This document shows, piece after piece, positions 7,365 to 15,981 of a DNA stretch of 46,687 nt (position 1 is its first letter; every line of letters starts with the position of its first letter). A program made the translations under genes and the position numbers. Source of the DNA: Candidatus Phocaeicola excrementigallinarum. Lineage in GTDB: Bacteria > Bacteroidota > Bacteroidia > Bacteroidales > Bacteroidaceae. The notes under the pieces were generated by a model, which worked only from the letters and a program-made list of their open reading frames with translations, searched no databases and was not told the origin of the DNA. Where the stretch lies: contig DWVR01000011.1 in the NCBI GenBank assembly GCA_019120125.1, positions 1 through 46,687 of the forward strand. Reading direction: 5' to 3'.

Positions 7365-9293
7365 TCAACTGATCAAGTCTTCCTCCACCACCAGATTGTT
7401 GATAATGAAGTTCTGACGCTCCATGGTGTTCTTTCCCATATAGAACTCCAGAAGTTCCTTCACGGCATCCGTCTTGCGGAGGCTCACCTGCTCCAGCCGC
7501 ATGTCCTTCCCGATGAAGTTCCGGAACTCGTCGGGCGAGATCTCTCCCAATCCCTTGAACCGGGTGATTTCAGGATTCGGCCCAAGTTTCTCGATGGCCG
7601 ACAGACGGTCCTCTTCCGAATAGCAGTATATCGTCTCATACACCCCTTTCTTCCGGTTGCGCACCCGGAACAGAGGAGTCTGCAGGATATAGACATGCCC
7701 CTTCTTTATCAGATCGGGGAAGAACTGAAGAAAGAAAGTGATCATCAGCAGACGGATATGCATGCCGTCCACATCGGCATCGGTGGCCACTATCACCTTA
7801 TTATACCGGAGCCCGTCGAGACCGTCCTCTATGTTCAATGCCGCCTGCAACAAGTTGAACTCCTCGTTCTCGTAAACCACCTTCTTTGTCAGCCCGAAAG
7901 AGTTAAGAGGCTTTCCGCGCAGACTGAACACGGCCTGTGTGTTCACGTCGCGGCTTTTCGTAATGGAACCGCTGGCCGAGTCTCCCTCGGTAATGAAGAT
8001 AGAACTCTCCAGACGAGGGTCGTCCTCCCCCTCTTTCGGCCCTTTCAGATCGTTCAGATGAATACGGCAGTCACGGAGCTTGCGGTTATGAAGATTGGCT
8101 TTCTTGGCGCGTTCCCGGGCAATCTTCGTCACTCCGGCAATCGCCTTACGTTCCTTTTCCGACTCCTGTATTTTCCGGAGCATCACTTCCGCCACATCAG
8201 GATGCTTGTGCAGGTAATTGTCCACATTCTCCTTGATAAAGTCTCCCACAAACTTGTTGACGCTGACCCCGGAAAGCGGATAAGGATTTCCGTCCGAATC
8301 CTTCTCCGGCGCCATCACCAGTGAACCGAGCTTGATTTTGGTCTGGCTCTCGAAGGTGGGTTCTATGACATTGACGGCGATGGCCGCCACCAGTCCGTTC
8401 CGGATATCCTGAAACTCCAGGTTCTTTCCATAAAATTCCTTGATGGTACGTGCGATGTGTTCCTTGAACGCGCTCTGGTGCGTTCCCCCCTGAGTGGTAT
8501 GCTGGCCGTTGACAAACGAATAATACTCCTCACCGTATTGCGGGCTATGCGTAAAGGCAATCTCGATGTCCTCGCCCTTCAGATGAATGATCGGATACAG
8601 TCCGGGGGCCGTCATGTTGTCGTTCAGCAGGTCCGCCAGCCCGTTGCGGCTAATGATGCGGTGCCCGTTGTAATAGATGGCCAGTCCGGTATTCAGATAG
8701 GTATAGTTACGGAGCATCGTCTCGATGTATTCTATCCGGAAATGGTAACCCGCAAAAAGCGTGTTGTCCGGCTCGAAAAAAATGTACGTGCCGTTTTCCT
8801 CCGTGGAAGGGCCTGTGGTGTCACTCACCAGATCCCCCCGCTCGAACACCGCCTCACGCATCTGTCCGTCACGGAAACTCCGTGCCACGAACCGTGAGCT
8901 GAGTGCATTGACCGCCTTGGCTCCCACTCCGTTCAGACCGACACTTTTCTTGAATGCCTTCGTGTCGTACTTGCCACCCGTATTCAGCATGGAGACCGCA
9001 TCCACCAGACTTCCCAACGGGATGCCGCGCCCGTAATCGCGCACCGAGACACGGAGATTGTCTTCCATCGTGATGTCAATACGCTTTCCGGCACCCATCT
9101 TGAATTCGTCGATACTGTTGTCAATCACTTCCTTGAGAAGGACATAGATTCCATCCTCAGCCTGGGACCCGTCACCCAGACGACCGATGTACATACCCGG
9201 ACGGGTGCGCACATGCTCCATGTCGCTAAGATGGCGGATATTCTCTTCTGTATACGAAACCGGATTTCCCTGCTGAATATTGTTGTCTTCCAT
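7365..9293 (-). CDS. parE: DNA topoisomerase IV subunit B (type IIA, ParE/GyrB family)
   Basis: The 642-residue protein is the ATPase/Toprim subunit of a type IIA topoisomerase. The GHKL ATPase motifs are EVIDNSIDE (55-63), DYGRGIP (86-92) and [14 protein letters not shown] (119-132). The switch lysine lies in QTKIKLG (317-323). The Toprim motifs EGDSA (436-440) and DADVD (505-509) are complete. The length and the absence of the long GyrB insertions fit ParE, which decatenates daughter chromosomes together with ParC. The parC partner is not in the window, although in many bacteria it is adjacent. It starts only 2 bp after the stop of the acetyltransferase-like gene, so the two are translationally coupled. 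Confidence 0.93.
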   Translation of the reverse strand: MEDNNIQQGNPVSYTEENIRHLSDMEHVRTRPGMYIGRLGDGSQAEDGIYVLLKEVIDNSIDEFKMGAGKRIDITMEDNLRVSVRDYGRGIPLGSLVDAVSMLNTGGKYDTKAFKKSVGLNGVGAKAVNALSSRFVARSFRDGQMREAVFERGDLVSDTTGPSTEENGTYIFFEPDNTLFAGYHFRIEYIETMLRNYTYLNTGLAIYYNGHRIISRNGLADLLNDNMTAPGLYPIIHLKGEDIEIAFTHSPQYGEEYYSFVNGQHTTQGGTHQSAFKEHIARTIKEFYGKNLEFQDIRNGLVAAIAVNVIEPTFESQTKIKLGSLVMAPEKDSDGNPYPLSGVSVNKFVGDFIKENVDNYLHKHPDVAEVMLRKIQESEKERKAIAGVTKIARERAKKANLHNRKLRDCRIHLNDLKGPKEGEDDPRLESSIFITEGDSASGSITKSRDVNTQAVFSLRGKPLNSFGLTKKVVYENEEFNLLQAALNIEDGLDGLRYNKVIVATDADVDGMHIRLLMITFFLQFFPDLIKKGHVYILQTPLFRVRNRKKGVYETIYCYSEEDRLSAIEKLGPNPEITRFKGLGEISPDEFRNFIGKDMRLEQVSLRKTDAVKELLEFYMGKNTMERQNFIINNLVVEEDLIS

Positions 9294-9295
9294 AC

Positions 9296-10432
9296 TTATT
9301 TCTTAAATACTTTCTTATAAGCTCTGCGCCGCTTATGCTGCACGGACTCGAACGCGCTCCATTGCGCCTGCACCTTCTTGTTTATCTCAAGTTCCGGATT
9401 GCTTTCACCGAACCGGAATCCCATCTTCTGATAGACTGGAACCAGATCGTAGAATAAAAGCGCGTTGACACCCTTGCTCTGATATTCAGGCTTCACGCCC
9501 ACCAGCAACAGGTCAAGTATCTTAGGCCGCTTGAAGAACAAGGCTTTCAACAGATGATACCAACCGAAAGGAAACATCTTTCCCTTCGCTTTCTGGAGCG
9601 CTTCGGAAAGCGAAGGCATGGAAATGCCCACCGCCACCAGTTCTCCGGCCTCGTCCTCCACCAATGAGACCATCCGAAGGTCGATAAGCGGAAGATACAT
9701 TCTTATATATTGGTTGATTTGTCCCTGGGTCATCTTGGAATACCCATACAAAGGCGCGTATGCCTCATTGATCAAGTCGAAGATCTTCTGCCCGTAGTTG
9801 CCTTTCTTGATTTCCTTCCGCTTGAGCTTTTTAATCCTCAGCTTGTATTTCTGAAGGATAAGCTCAGAAATACGGACGAATTTATCGGGAAGCTTGTCGG
9901 GCACGGTCAACTTATATTCCACCCAGTCGACTTCTTTCTCAAACCCCAGCTGCTCCAGATGCTCTGGATAATAAGAATAGTTGTAGATGGTTGACATCGT
10001 ACTGAGCTGGTCGAAACCCTCCACGAGCATTCCTTCCGCATCCATATCCGTAAAGCCCAACGGCCCGACCATCTCTTCCATGCCTCTGGCCTTGCCCCAT
10101 TCTTCCACCGTCTTGAGCAATGCGCCGGAAACCTCTTCCTCGTCAATGAAGTCAATCCAACCGAATCTCACCTCTTTCTTGTTCCATATCTCATTGGCCC
10201 GCCGGTTGATGATGGCAGCCACACGGCCCACGATCTCATCTCCACGATAAGCCAGAAAATAATCGGCCTCACAAAACTCAAACGCCGCGTTCTTCTCCGG
10301 AGAAAATGTGTTCAGCATGTCATCAAGTAAATCTGGAACTGAATAAGGATTGTCTTTATAAAGCTCATAATTGAAACGGATGAATTTCTTGAGCTCTTCC
10401 TTTGTGGTCACTTTCTTAATTGTAATGGTCAT
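9296..10432 (-). CDS. GNAT-superfamily acetyltransferase-like protein, YghO-like
   Basis: The 378-residue protein resembles the uncharacterised double-GNAT family that includes E. coli YghO. The N-terminal half has a GNAT-like core ([20 protein letters not shown] at 58-77, [11 protein letters not shown] near 90-100) and the conserved block [13 protein letters not shown] (about 123-135). The C-terminal half carries a second acyl-CoA-type segment, [20 protein letters not shown] (about 316-335), whose Q/R-x-K-G-x motif suits pyrophosphate binding of acyl-CoA. No substrate is known. It is first in the operon with parE, but I know of no functional link. Codon use looks like its neighbours. Confidence 0.8.
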   Translation of the reverse strand: MTITIKKVTTKEELKKFIRFNYELYKDNPYSVPDLLDDMLNTFSPEKNAAFEFCEADYFLAYRGDEIVGRVAAIINRRANEIWNKKEVRFGWIDFIDEEEVSGALLKTVEEWGKARGMEEMVGPLGFTDMDAEGMLVEGFDQLSTMSTIYNYSYYPEHLEQLGFEKEVDWVEYKLTVPDKLPDKFVRISELILQKYKLRIKKLKRKEIKKGNYGQKIFDLINEAYAPLYGYSKMTQGQINQYIRMYLPLIDLRMVSLVEDEAGELVAVGISMPSLSEALQKAKGKMFPFGWYHLLKALFFKRPKILDLLLVGVKPEYQSKGVNALLFYDLVPVYQKMGFRFGESNPELEINKKVQAQWSAFESVQHKRRRAYKKVFKK

Positions 10433-10589
10433 CGGTCTTTTTCTTTCGTTACTGCATAGAAAAATTCAGGCTGTAAAGATAAGGCTTTTTATTGGAAAAA
10501 CATCATATTCAAGCATTTTTCATAAACAAAAGACTGACGGTCATCATATTATCCATACCATAAGCCGGACACCAAAGCATAGAGAGTGA

Positions 10590-11648
10590 CTAGAACACGC
10601 TATGTCCCTCCGGCAAGGAAAGTATCATGCCAATCACCTCAGCATAGTTTTTCTGAGCCGAGGGAATCTTGTTTCCTTTCAGATACCACGAATAGACCTT
10701 GTTCTGGACAGATCCGATAAAAGGACTGTAAAGTGCATCCCAATGTGCGCGTCTCTCACGCAAGCAGGCCCACACTTCCGGACGGATCCTTGCCGCGAAC
10801 CGCTCATAAGCTTCTTCCGGCAACAATGAATACGCGTTCGACAAAACATAAGGAAGCAGGCCAAAATAGCCGGAGTACCGGACCGAGGGTTCATGGGAAT
10901 GAATGCAGACCTGATAAGCCCAGAAATTGGCTTCAGCCTCACTGCTCACTCCCAACAAATGGGAATACTCATGGGCGTAGGTGAAAGGATACTCAACATC
11001 CAGCAAATCCCGGTTCAGTTGGGACTCTGAAAAGAAGGGTCCCATAAACCCCAGCACACCTACTCCCGAATAAAGTCCGTTGAAGAAAACAGACTTGGGA
11101 TGCTGATAAGAACGGGGACGTGCCAAACCGAACTGCGGCGCTACGGAAGCGAACAGACTCTTCAGCTCTTCCTCCAGTCTGGAACGGACAGGCAAGGGAC
11201 CGGACGTGTAGGACGCGTTCAGGCTATCGGCGTAAGCATGAAGGAAACGGGAAAAGCCATCTTCCTGATATTCGACACGCGCCGTACCGGAACGGACAAA
11301 GAAGTCGTGACGGAAATAGTTGATGCCCCACCCTACATAAAACCAACAATACACCACGACCAGCAGCTCCACCTCACGGCGAACAATGACACGCCATGAC
11401 ACTCCTCTTTTCCTTCCCCTCCATGGGACTGCCGCCAAAGCCACAACCATGCCTGTCACCAGCCATTCCTCCAACGAAAATGGTATCCAGCATACCATAG
11501 CCGAAAGAACAGCCGACAGCCAAGGATATATTTCACAGGCATACCACTCACCCCACGACGGAACAAGCCGGCATACCGATATGAAAGCCAGCAAGACCCC
11601 TTCAACCGTCCAACGTATATATTTCTTACCTCCGGTTCTCATGTCCAC
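10590..11648 (-). CDS. DUF3810 family membrane protein with a zinc-peptidase-like motif
   Basis: This 352-residue protein has three hydrophobic segments near residues 14-30, 42-58 and 63-78 and another around 94-108. A soluble domain of about 240 residues follows. That domain carries HEYSH (226-230), an HExxH zinc-binding signature, followed by SSEAEANFWAY (235-245), whose glutamates could be the third metal ligand. It therefore looks like a membrane-anchored metallopeptidase, although DUF3810 members have no assigned substrate that I know of. It stands alone on the minus strand, divergent from spmAB across 110 bp. There is no overlap with the operon beginning at 10432, from which it is separated by 157 bp. 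Confidence 0.82.
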   Translation of the reverse strand: MDMRTGGKKYIRWTVEGVLLAFISVCRLVPSWGEWYACEIYPWLSAVLSAMVCWIPFSLEEWLVTGMVVALAAVPWRGRKRGVSWRVIVRREVELLVVVYCWFYVGWGINYFRHDFFVRSGTARVEYQEDGFSRFLHAYADSLNASYTSGPLPVRSRLEEELKSLFASVAPQFGLARPRSYQHPKSVFFNGLYSGVGVLGFMGPFFSESQLNRDLLDVEYPFTYAHEYSHLLGVSSEAEANFWAYQVCIHSHEPSVRYSGYFGLLPYVLSNAYSLLPEEAYERFAARIRPEVWACLRERRAHWDALYSPFIGSVQNKVYSWYLKGNKIPSAQKNYAEVIGMILSLPEGHSVF

Positions 11649-11683
11649 GAAATTAGAAAAAAGTTTTCAATCCACAAGCCGAC

Positions 11684-11729
11684 AGCCGGATGACAACATT
11701 TTGTTTTCCGGCTTTTTTCACTACCTTTG
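11684..11729 (+). promoter_or_regulatory. Promoter of spmAB-ybeY overlapping a terminator-like hairpin
   Basis: TTTG (11700-11703), an 18-nt spacer and TACCTTTG (11722-11729) match both Bacteroides promoter elements and lie 30 nt before the start codon. A hairpin AGCCGGA (11684-11690) with TCCGGCT (11707-11713) and six T overlaps it. The hairpin could stop readthrough antisense to the divergent gene. Confidence 0.55.
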
Positions 11730-11758
11730 ACTTTTGAATCAAAAAAACTGACACGATC

Positions 11759-12988
11759 ATGGTATTGAACTACATCTGGATTGCCTTTTTCGCGCTTGCA
11801 TTCATAGTGGCCACGGTACGCCTCGTATTTTTCGGAGACACGGAGATATTCCCGGCCATCATCAACTCCACTTTCGATTCCTCGAAAACGGCCTTTGAGA
11901 TTTCCATCGGACTGACCGGTGTGCTTTCGCTCTGGCTGGGCATCATGAAAATCGGTGAGAAAGGCGGTGTAGTCAACGCGCTCTCACGTGCCTTGAGTCC
12001 GTTGTTCTGCAAGTTGTTCCCGGACATTCCCAAAGGACATCCGGTCACAGGCAGCATCTTCATGAATCTTGCGGCCAACATGCTGGGACTCGACAACGCG
12101 GCTACTCCTCTTGGCCTGAAAGCCATGGAAGGACTGCAGGAGCTGAACCCCCGAAAAGACACGGCCAGCAATCCGATGATCATGTTCCTGGTGCTGAACA
12201 CATCGGGACTGACCCTGATTCCCATCAGCATCATGGTCTACCGGGCACAACTTGGCGCGGCCCAACCTACCGATGTATTTGTCCCCATCCTGCTTGCGAC
12301 ATTCTTCTCCACACTGGCAGGCATCATCGCAGTCAGCATCTATCAACGCATCAACCTGCTTAACCGCACCATCCTGCTGTTCCTGGGAGGAGCCAGCCTG
12401 TTCATCGCCTGCCTGATCTTCTTTTTCAGCACCCTGTCGAGAAACCAGATAGACACATGGTCCACCACCATCGCCAATGTGCTTCTCTTCACCATCATCG
12501 TTTGCTTCATCTGGGCAGGAGCCCGGAAGAAAGTGAATGTATACGACGCATTCGTGGAAGGAGCGAAAGAGGGATTCACTACCGCCGTACGCATCATCCC
12601 CTATCTGGTGGCGATACTGGTGGCCATCGGAGTATTCCGCGCTTCCGGATGCATGGACTACCTGATTCAGGGGATCGCCCGAGGAGTGGAGCTGTGCGGA
12701 ACAGACAGTGAATTCGTCGGTGCCTTACCGACCGCACTCATGAAGCCATTGAGCGGAAGCGGTGCACGAGGACTGATGGTAGACGCCATGAGCACATACG
12801 GAGCTGACTCATTCGTGGGTCGTCTGTCCTGCATCTTCCAAGGTTCCACGGACACCACATTCTACATCCTTGCCGTATACTTCGGAAGCGTAGGCATCTC
12901 CCGCATGCGTCACTCCATCCCATGCGGCCTGCTGGCCGATCTGGCAGGAGTCATCGCCTCCATTTTCATCTGCTACATGTTTTTCTAA
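11759..12988 (+). CDS. Fused SpmA/SpmB-like nucleoside-recognition membrane protein
   Basis: The 409-residue integral membrane protein has two Gate/nucleoside-recognition domains in tandem. The N-terminal half matches SpmA (LTGVLSLWLGIMKIGEKGG near 52-70, then NMLGLDNAATPLGLKAME). The C-terminal half matches SpmB (FTTAVRIIPYLVAILVAIGV, GALPTALMKPLSGSGARGLM, FQGSTDTTFYILAVYFG). In Bacillus the separate proteins act in spore core dehydration. In non-sporulating Bacteroidota the fused protein is common and its substrate is unknown. Around ten membrane segments are visible. ybeY follows after 11 bp, so the two are cotranscribed. Confidence 0.88.
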   Translation: MVLNYIWIAFFALAFIVATVRLVFFGDTEIFPAIINSTFDSSKTAFEISIGLTGVLSLWLGIMKIGEKGGVVNALSRALSPLFCKLFPDIPKGHPVTGSIFMNLAANMLGLDNAATPLGLKAMEGLQELNPRKDTASNPMIMFLVLNTSGLTLIPISIMVYRAQLGAAQPTDVFVPILLATFFSTLAGIIAVSIYQRINLLNRTILLFLGGASLFIACLIFFFSTLSRNQIDTWSTTIANVLLFTIIVCFIWAGARKKVNVYDAFVEGAKEGFTTAVRIIPYLVAILVAIGVFRASGCMDYLIQGIARGVELCGTDSEFVGALPTALMKPLSGSGARGLMVDAMSTYGADSFVGRLSCIFQGSTDTTFYILAVYFGSVGISRMRHSIPCGLLADLAGVIASIFICYMFF

Positions 12989-12999
12989 ATAATAACACA

Positions 13000-13425
13000 A
13001 TGATTACCTATCAGACCGAAGGGGTGGAAATGCCCGACATCAACAAGAAAGAAACCACAGAATGGATCAAAGCCGTAGCGGGAACATACGGAAAACGCAC
13101 AGGCGACATTGCCTACATTTTCTGCTCGGACGAAAAGATTCTGGAAGTAAACCGTCAGTATCTGCAGCATGACTACTATACGGACATAATCACATTCGAC
13201 TACACGGAAGGCAACCGCATTTCCGGCGATCTGTTCATCAGCCTCGACACAGTACGCACAAATGCCGAACAATTCAACGCGCCCTATGGCACAGAACTCC
13301 ACCGCGTCATCATTCACGGCATCCTCCACCTGTGCGGCATCAACGACAAGGGGCCGGGAGAACGTGAGGTCATGGAAGAAGCGGAAAACAAGGCGTTGGC
13401 CATGCTCCGCACAAACCCTCAATAA
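13000..13425 (+). CDS. ybeY: Endoribonuclease YbeY (rRNA maturation factor)
   Basis: The 141-residue protein belongs to the UPF0054/YbeY family of zinc-dependent RNases, which process 16S rRNA 3' ends and act in ribosome quality control. The metal site region ELHRVIIHGILHLCGIND carries the first two ligands of the H-x3-H-x5-H motif. The third histidine of the E. coli protein is replaced by aspartate, as far as I recall a common Bacteroidota variant. The start at 13000 (MITYQTEG) was chosen because upstream codons of the same frame lie inside spmAB and do not resemble the family. It follows spmAB by 11 bp. Confidence 0.93.
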   Translation: MITYQTEGVEMPDINKKETTEWIKAVAGTYGKRTGDIAYIFCSDEKILEVNRQYLQHDYYTDIITFDYTEGNRISGDLFISLDTVRTNAEQFNAPYGTELHRVIIHGILHLCGINDKGPGEREVMEEAENKALAMLRTNPQ

Positions 13426-13460
13426 GAGGTTTCTTTCATTCTTCCACTTCAGCGGAAAAC

Positions 13461-13492
13461 ATTGGTCATGCCGTCATTTTTTCGTATTTTTG
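13461..13492 (+). promoter_or_regulatory. Promoter of mnmG
   Basis: ATTG (13461-13464) and TATTTTTG (13485-13492) are spaced by 20 nt and fit the Bacteroides -33/-7 pattern, 28 nt before the mnmG start. Confidence 0.55.
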
Positions 13493-13520
13493 TGCCCGAA
13501 CAAAAACAACAGAAAAAAGA

Positions 13521-15392
13521 ATGGACTTCAATTACGATGTGATTGTAATCGGTGCCGGACATGCCGGATGTGAGGCTGCCGCGGCAGCCGCGAATCTCGG
13601 GTCGAGAACGTGTCTCATTACGATGGACATGAACAAGATCGGACAAATGAGCTGCAACCCCGCCGTTGGCGGAATCGCCAAAGGACAGATTGTACGCGAA
13701 ATCGACGCATTGGGAGGATACATGGGTCTGGTCACCGACAAGACCGCCATCCAGTTCCGCATGCTCAACCGCTCGAAAGGTCCGGCCATGTGGAGTCCGC
13801 GCGCGCAATGCGACCGTGGAAAATTCATCTGGGCCTGGCGTGAAGTGCTGGAGAACATTCCGAACCTGCATATCTGGCAAGACACCGTAGAGGAATTAAT
13901 TGTAGAGAACGGCGAAGTAAGAGGACTCGTCACATGCTGGGGAGTCACGTTCCATGCGAAATGCGTCATCCTGACCGCAGGCACTTTCTTGAACGGCCTG
14001 ATGCACATCGGACACAAAATGCTTCCGGGCGGACGTTGTGCGGAACCCGCGTCTTACCATCTTACTGAGTCCATCACCCGCCATGGCATTACGGCAGGAA
14101 GAATGAAGACAGGTACTCCTGTCCGCATTGACGGGAAAAGCGTCCGCTTCGATCTGATGGACACTCAGGACGGAGAAAATGACTTTCACCGTTTTTCCTT
14201 CATCAGTGAGCCAAGGAAACTCAGACAACTACAATGCTGGACCTGCTTCACCAACGAAGAAGTGCATGCCGTGTTGCGTAGCGGATTGTCGGACTCACCC
14301 CTGTTCAACGGTCAAATCCAAAGCATCGGCCCCCGCTACTGTCCAAGCATCGAGACAAAGATCGTGACTTTCCCCGACAAGCCCCAGCACCAGCTCTTTC
14401 TGGAGCCTGAAGGAGAAACCACACACGAACTTTATCTGAACGGATTCTCGTCATCACTCCCCATGGAAATCCAGATTGAGGCATTGAAAAAGATTCCGTG
14501 TTTCAAGGATATTGTAGTGTACCGTCCCGGTTATGCCATCGAATACGACTACTTCGACCCGACCCAACTGAAGCACACGCTGGAGTCGAAGATTATCAAG
14601 AATCTGTTCTTTGCCGGACAAGTGAACGGGACGACCGGATACGAGGAAGCGGGCGGACAAGGAATCATTGCCGGCATCAACGCACACATCAACTGCCACG
14701 GTGGTGAGGCTTTCGTGTTGGGACGCGATGAAGCCTATATCGGTGTGCTGATAGACGATCTGGTCACAAAAGGAGTGGACGAACCGTACCGCATGTTCAC
14801 TTCACGTGCGGAATACCGCATCCTGCTCCGGCAAGACGACGCCGACATGCGTCTCACAGAACGGGCCTATCAGCTAGGGCTGGCCAAACAAGAACGCTAC
14901 AACATCTTCCGCAAAAAGAAAGAAGAAGTGGAACGACTGATCCAATTCGCGTCCGCCTACTCCATCAAAGCGGACAAGATAAACGACGCATTGGAGAATC
15001 TCGGTACGGCGCGCCTGACACACGGATGCAAGCTCATCGACCTGATCGGCCGTCCGCAAATCACCATAGAAAACATCGCGCCATATGTACCGGCACTCCA
15101 ATCCGCCATCGGTCAAATAACGGAACGGAAAGAAGAAATTGTGGAAGCCGCGGAAGTCCGCATCAAATACAAAGGCTACATTGACCGCGAACGGACCATC
15201 GCCGACAAAATCCACCGTCTGGAAGCAATCCGAATCAAAGGCAAATTCGATTATGCCAACCTGCAATCGCTATCCACCGAAGCACGGCAAAAACTCATCA
15301 AGATTGATCCGGAGACCTTGGCTCAAGCCAGTCGGATTCCGGGAGTCTCCCCCAGCGACATCAACGTCCTACTGGTGCTGATGGGACGCTAA
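13521..15392 (+). CDS. mnmG: tRNA uridine-5-carboxymethylaminomethyl modification enzyme MnmG (GidA)
   Basis: This FAD protein of 623 residues works with MnmE to place carboxymethylaminomethyl groups on the wobble uridine of certain tRNAs. The dinucleotide-binding signature GAGHAGCEAA lies at 11-20. The family blocks CNPAVGGIAKGQIVREIDAL, GRMKTGTPVRIDG, FFAGQVNGTTGYEEAGGQG and the C-terminal helical domain (RIPGVSPSDINVLLVL) are all complete. Length is normal. The start is the ATG after the promoter at 13461-13492. A perfect parS site lies 7 bp past the stop, and apt follows at 15448. The historical name GidA reflects its frequent position near the replication origin, which matters here because of parS. 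Confidence 0.98.
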   Translation: MDFNYDVIVIGAGHAGCEAAAAAANLGSRTCLITMDMNKIGQMSCNPAVGGIAKGQIVREIDALGGYMGLVTDKTAIQFRMLNRSKGPAMWSPRAQCDRGKFIWAWREVLENIPNLHIWQDTVEELIVENGEVRGLVTCWGVTFHAKCVILTAGTFLNGLMHIGHKMLPGGRCAEPASYHLTESITRHGITAGRMKTGTPVRIDGKSVRFDLMDTQDGENDFHRFSFISEPRKLRQLQCWTCFTNEEVHAVLRSGLSDSPLFNGQIQSIGPRYCPSIETKIVTFPDKPQHQLFLEPEGETTHELYLNGFSSSLPMEIQIEALKKIPCFKDIVVYRPGYAIEYDYFDPTQLKHTLESKIIKNLFFAGQVNGTTGYEEAGGQGIIAGINAHINCHGGEAFVLGRDEAYIGVLIDDLVTKGVDEPYRMFTSRAEYRILLRQDDADMRLTERAYQLGLAKQERYNIFRKKKEEVERLIQFASAYSIKADKINDALENLGTARLTHGCKLIDLIGRPQITIENIAPYVPALQSAIGQITERKEEIVEAAEVRIKYKGYIDRERTIADKIHRLEAIRIKGKFDYANLQSLSTEARQKLIKIDPETLAQASRIPGVSPSDINVLLVLMGR

Positions 15393-15398
15393 GGGCAG

Positions 15399-15414
15399 TG
15401 TTTCACGTGAAACA
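15399..15414. promoter_or_regulatory. parS: parS centromere site (ParB/Spo0J binding palindrome)
   Basis: TGTTTCACGTGAAACA is a perfect 16-bp palindrome. It is identical to the widely conserved chromosomal parS consensus (TGTTNCACGTGAAACA) that ParB loads on and spreads from. It lies in the 55-bp gap between mnmG and apt, leaving both genes intact. A chance match to 16 specified bases in a window this size is roughly one in 100,000. parA and parB are not in the window. Confidence 0.85.
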
Positions 15415-15447
15415 ATTCATTTAAAAATCGTACATAATACACTGGGT

Positions 15448-15972
15448 ATGAACAAAGAAACATTAAGAAAACATTTAAGGGAAATTCCGGATTTCCCGAA
15501 ACCGGGCATTCTGTTTTACGATGTGACTACCGTCTTTAAGGACGTGGAATGTCTGCAAGGACTTATTGATGAACTTTACGACCTGTACAAGGACAAAGGC
15601 ATTACAAAAGTGATCGGCATCGAGTCAAGAGGATTTATCCTTGGAGGTGCATTGGCCGCCCGTTTGGGAGCCGGATTCATCATGGCCCGCAAGCCCGGCA
15701 AGCTCCCGGCAGAAGTGGTACAGGAAACGTATGCGAAAGAATACGGTACGGACACCATCCAAATTCACAAGGACGCGATCACAAAAGACGATGTGGTACT
15801 GCTTCACGATGATCTGTTGGCCACAGGTGGAACAATGGCAGCAGCCTACCGCCTGGTCAAAAGGTTCGGCGTTGAAAACGCATACGTCAATTTCGTAATC
15901 GAACTGACCAAGCTGAACGGAAGGAAAGCTTTCGAGGAAGGTGTTGAGATCACTACATTGCTGCCTCTTTAA
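15448..15972 (+). CDS. apt: Adenine phosphoribosyltransferase
   Basis: The 174-residue cytoplasmic enzyme salvages adenine to AMP using PRPP. The PRPP-binding loop reads VVLLHDDLLATGGTMAAAYR; the usual VDDLLATGGT core is kept except that His replaces Val just before DDLLATGG. N-terminal residues IPDFPKPGILFYDVTTVFKD and the ESRGFILGGALAARLGAGF block are diagnostic of Apt. Length is normal. It sits between mnmG and uvrC, and uvrC starts 9 bp after its stop, so those two share a transcript. Confidence 0.97.
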   Translation: MNKETLRKHLREIPDFPKPGILFYDVTTVFKDVECLQGLIDELYDLYKDKGITKVIGIESRGFILGGALAARLGAGFIMARKPGKLPAEVVQETYAKEYGTDTIQIHKDAITKDDVVLLHDDLLATGGTMAAAYRLVKRFGVENAYVNFVIELTKLNGRKAFEEGVEITTLLPL

Positions 15973-15981
15973 GCAACACGG

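Noticed and set aside
10474-10481. Promoter of the acetyltransferase-parE operon (TATCTTTA on the minus strand)
   Set aside because: One base off the -7 consensus and without a -33 element; too weak to list.
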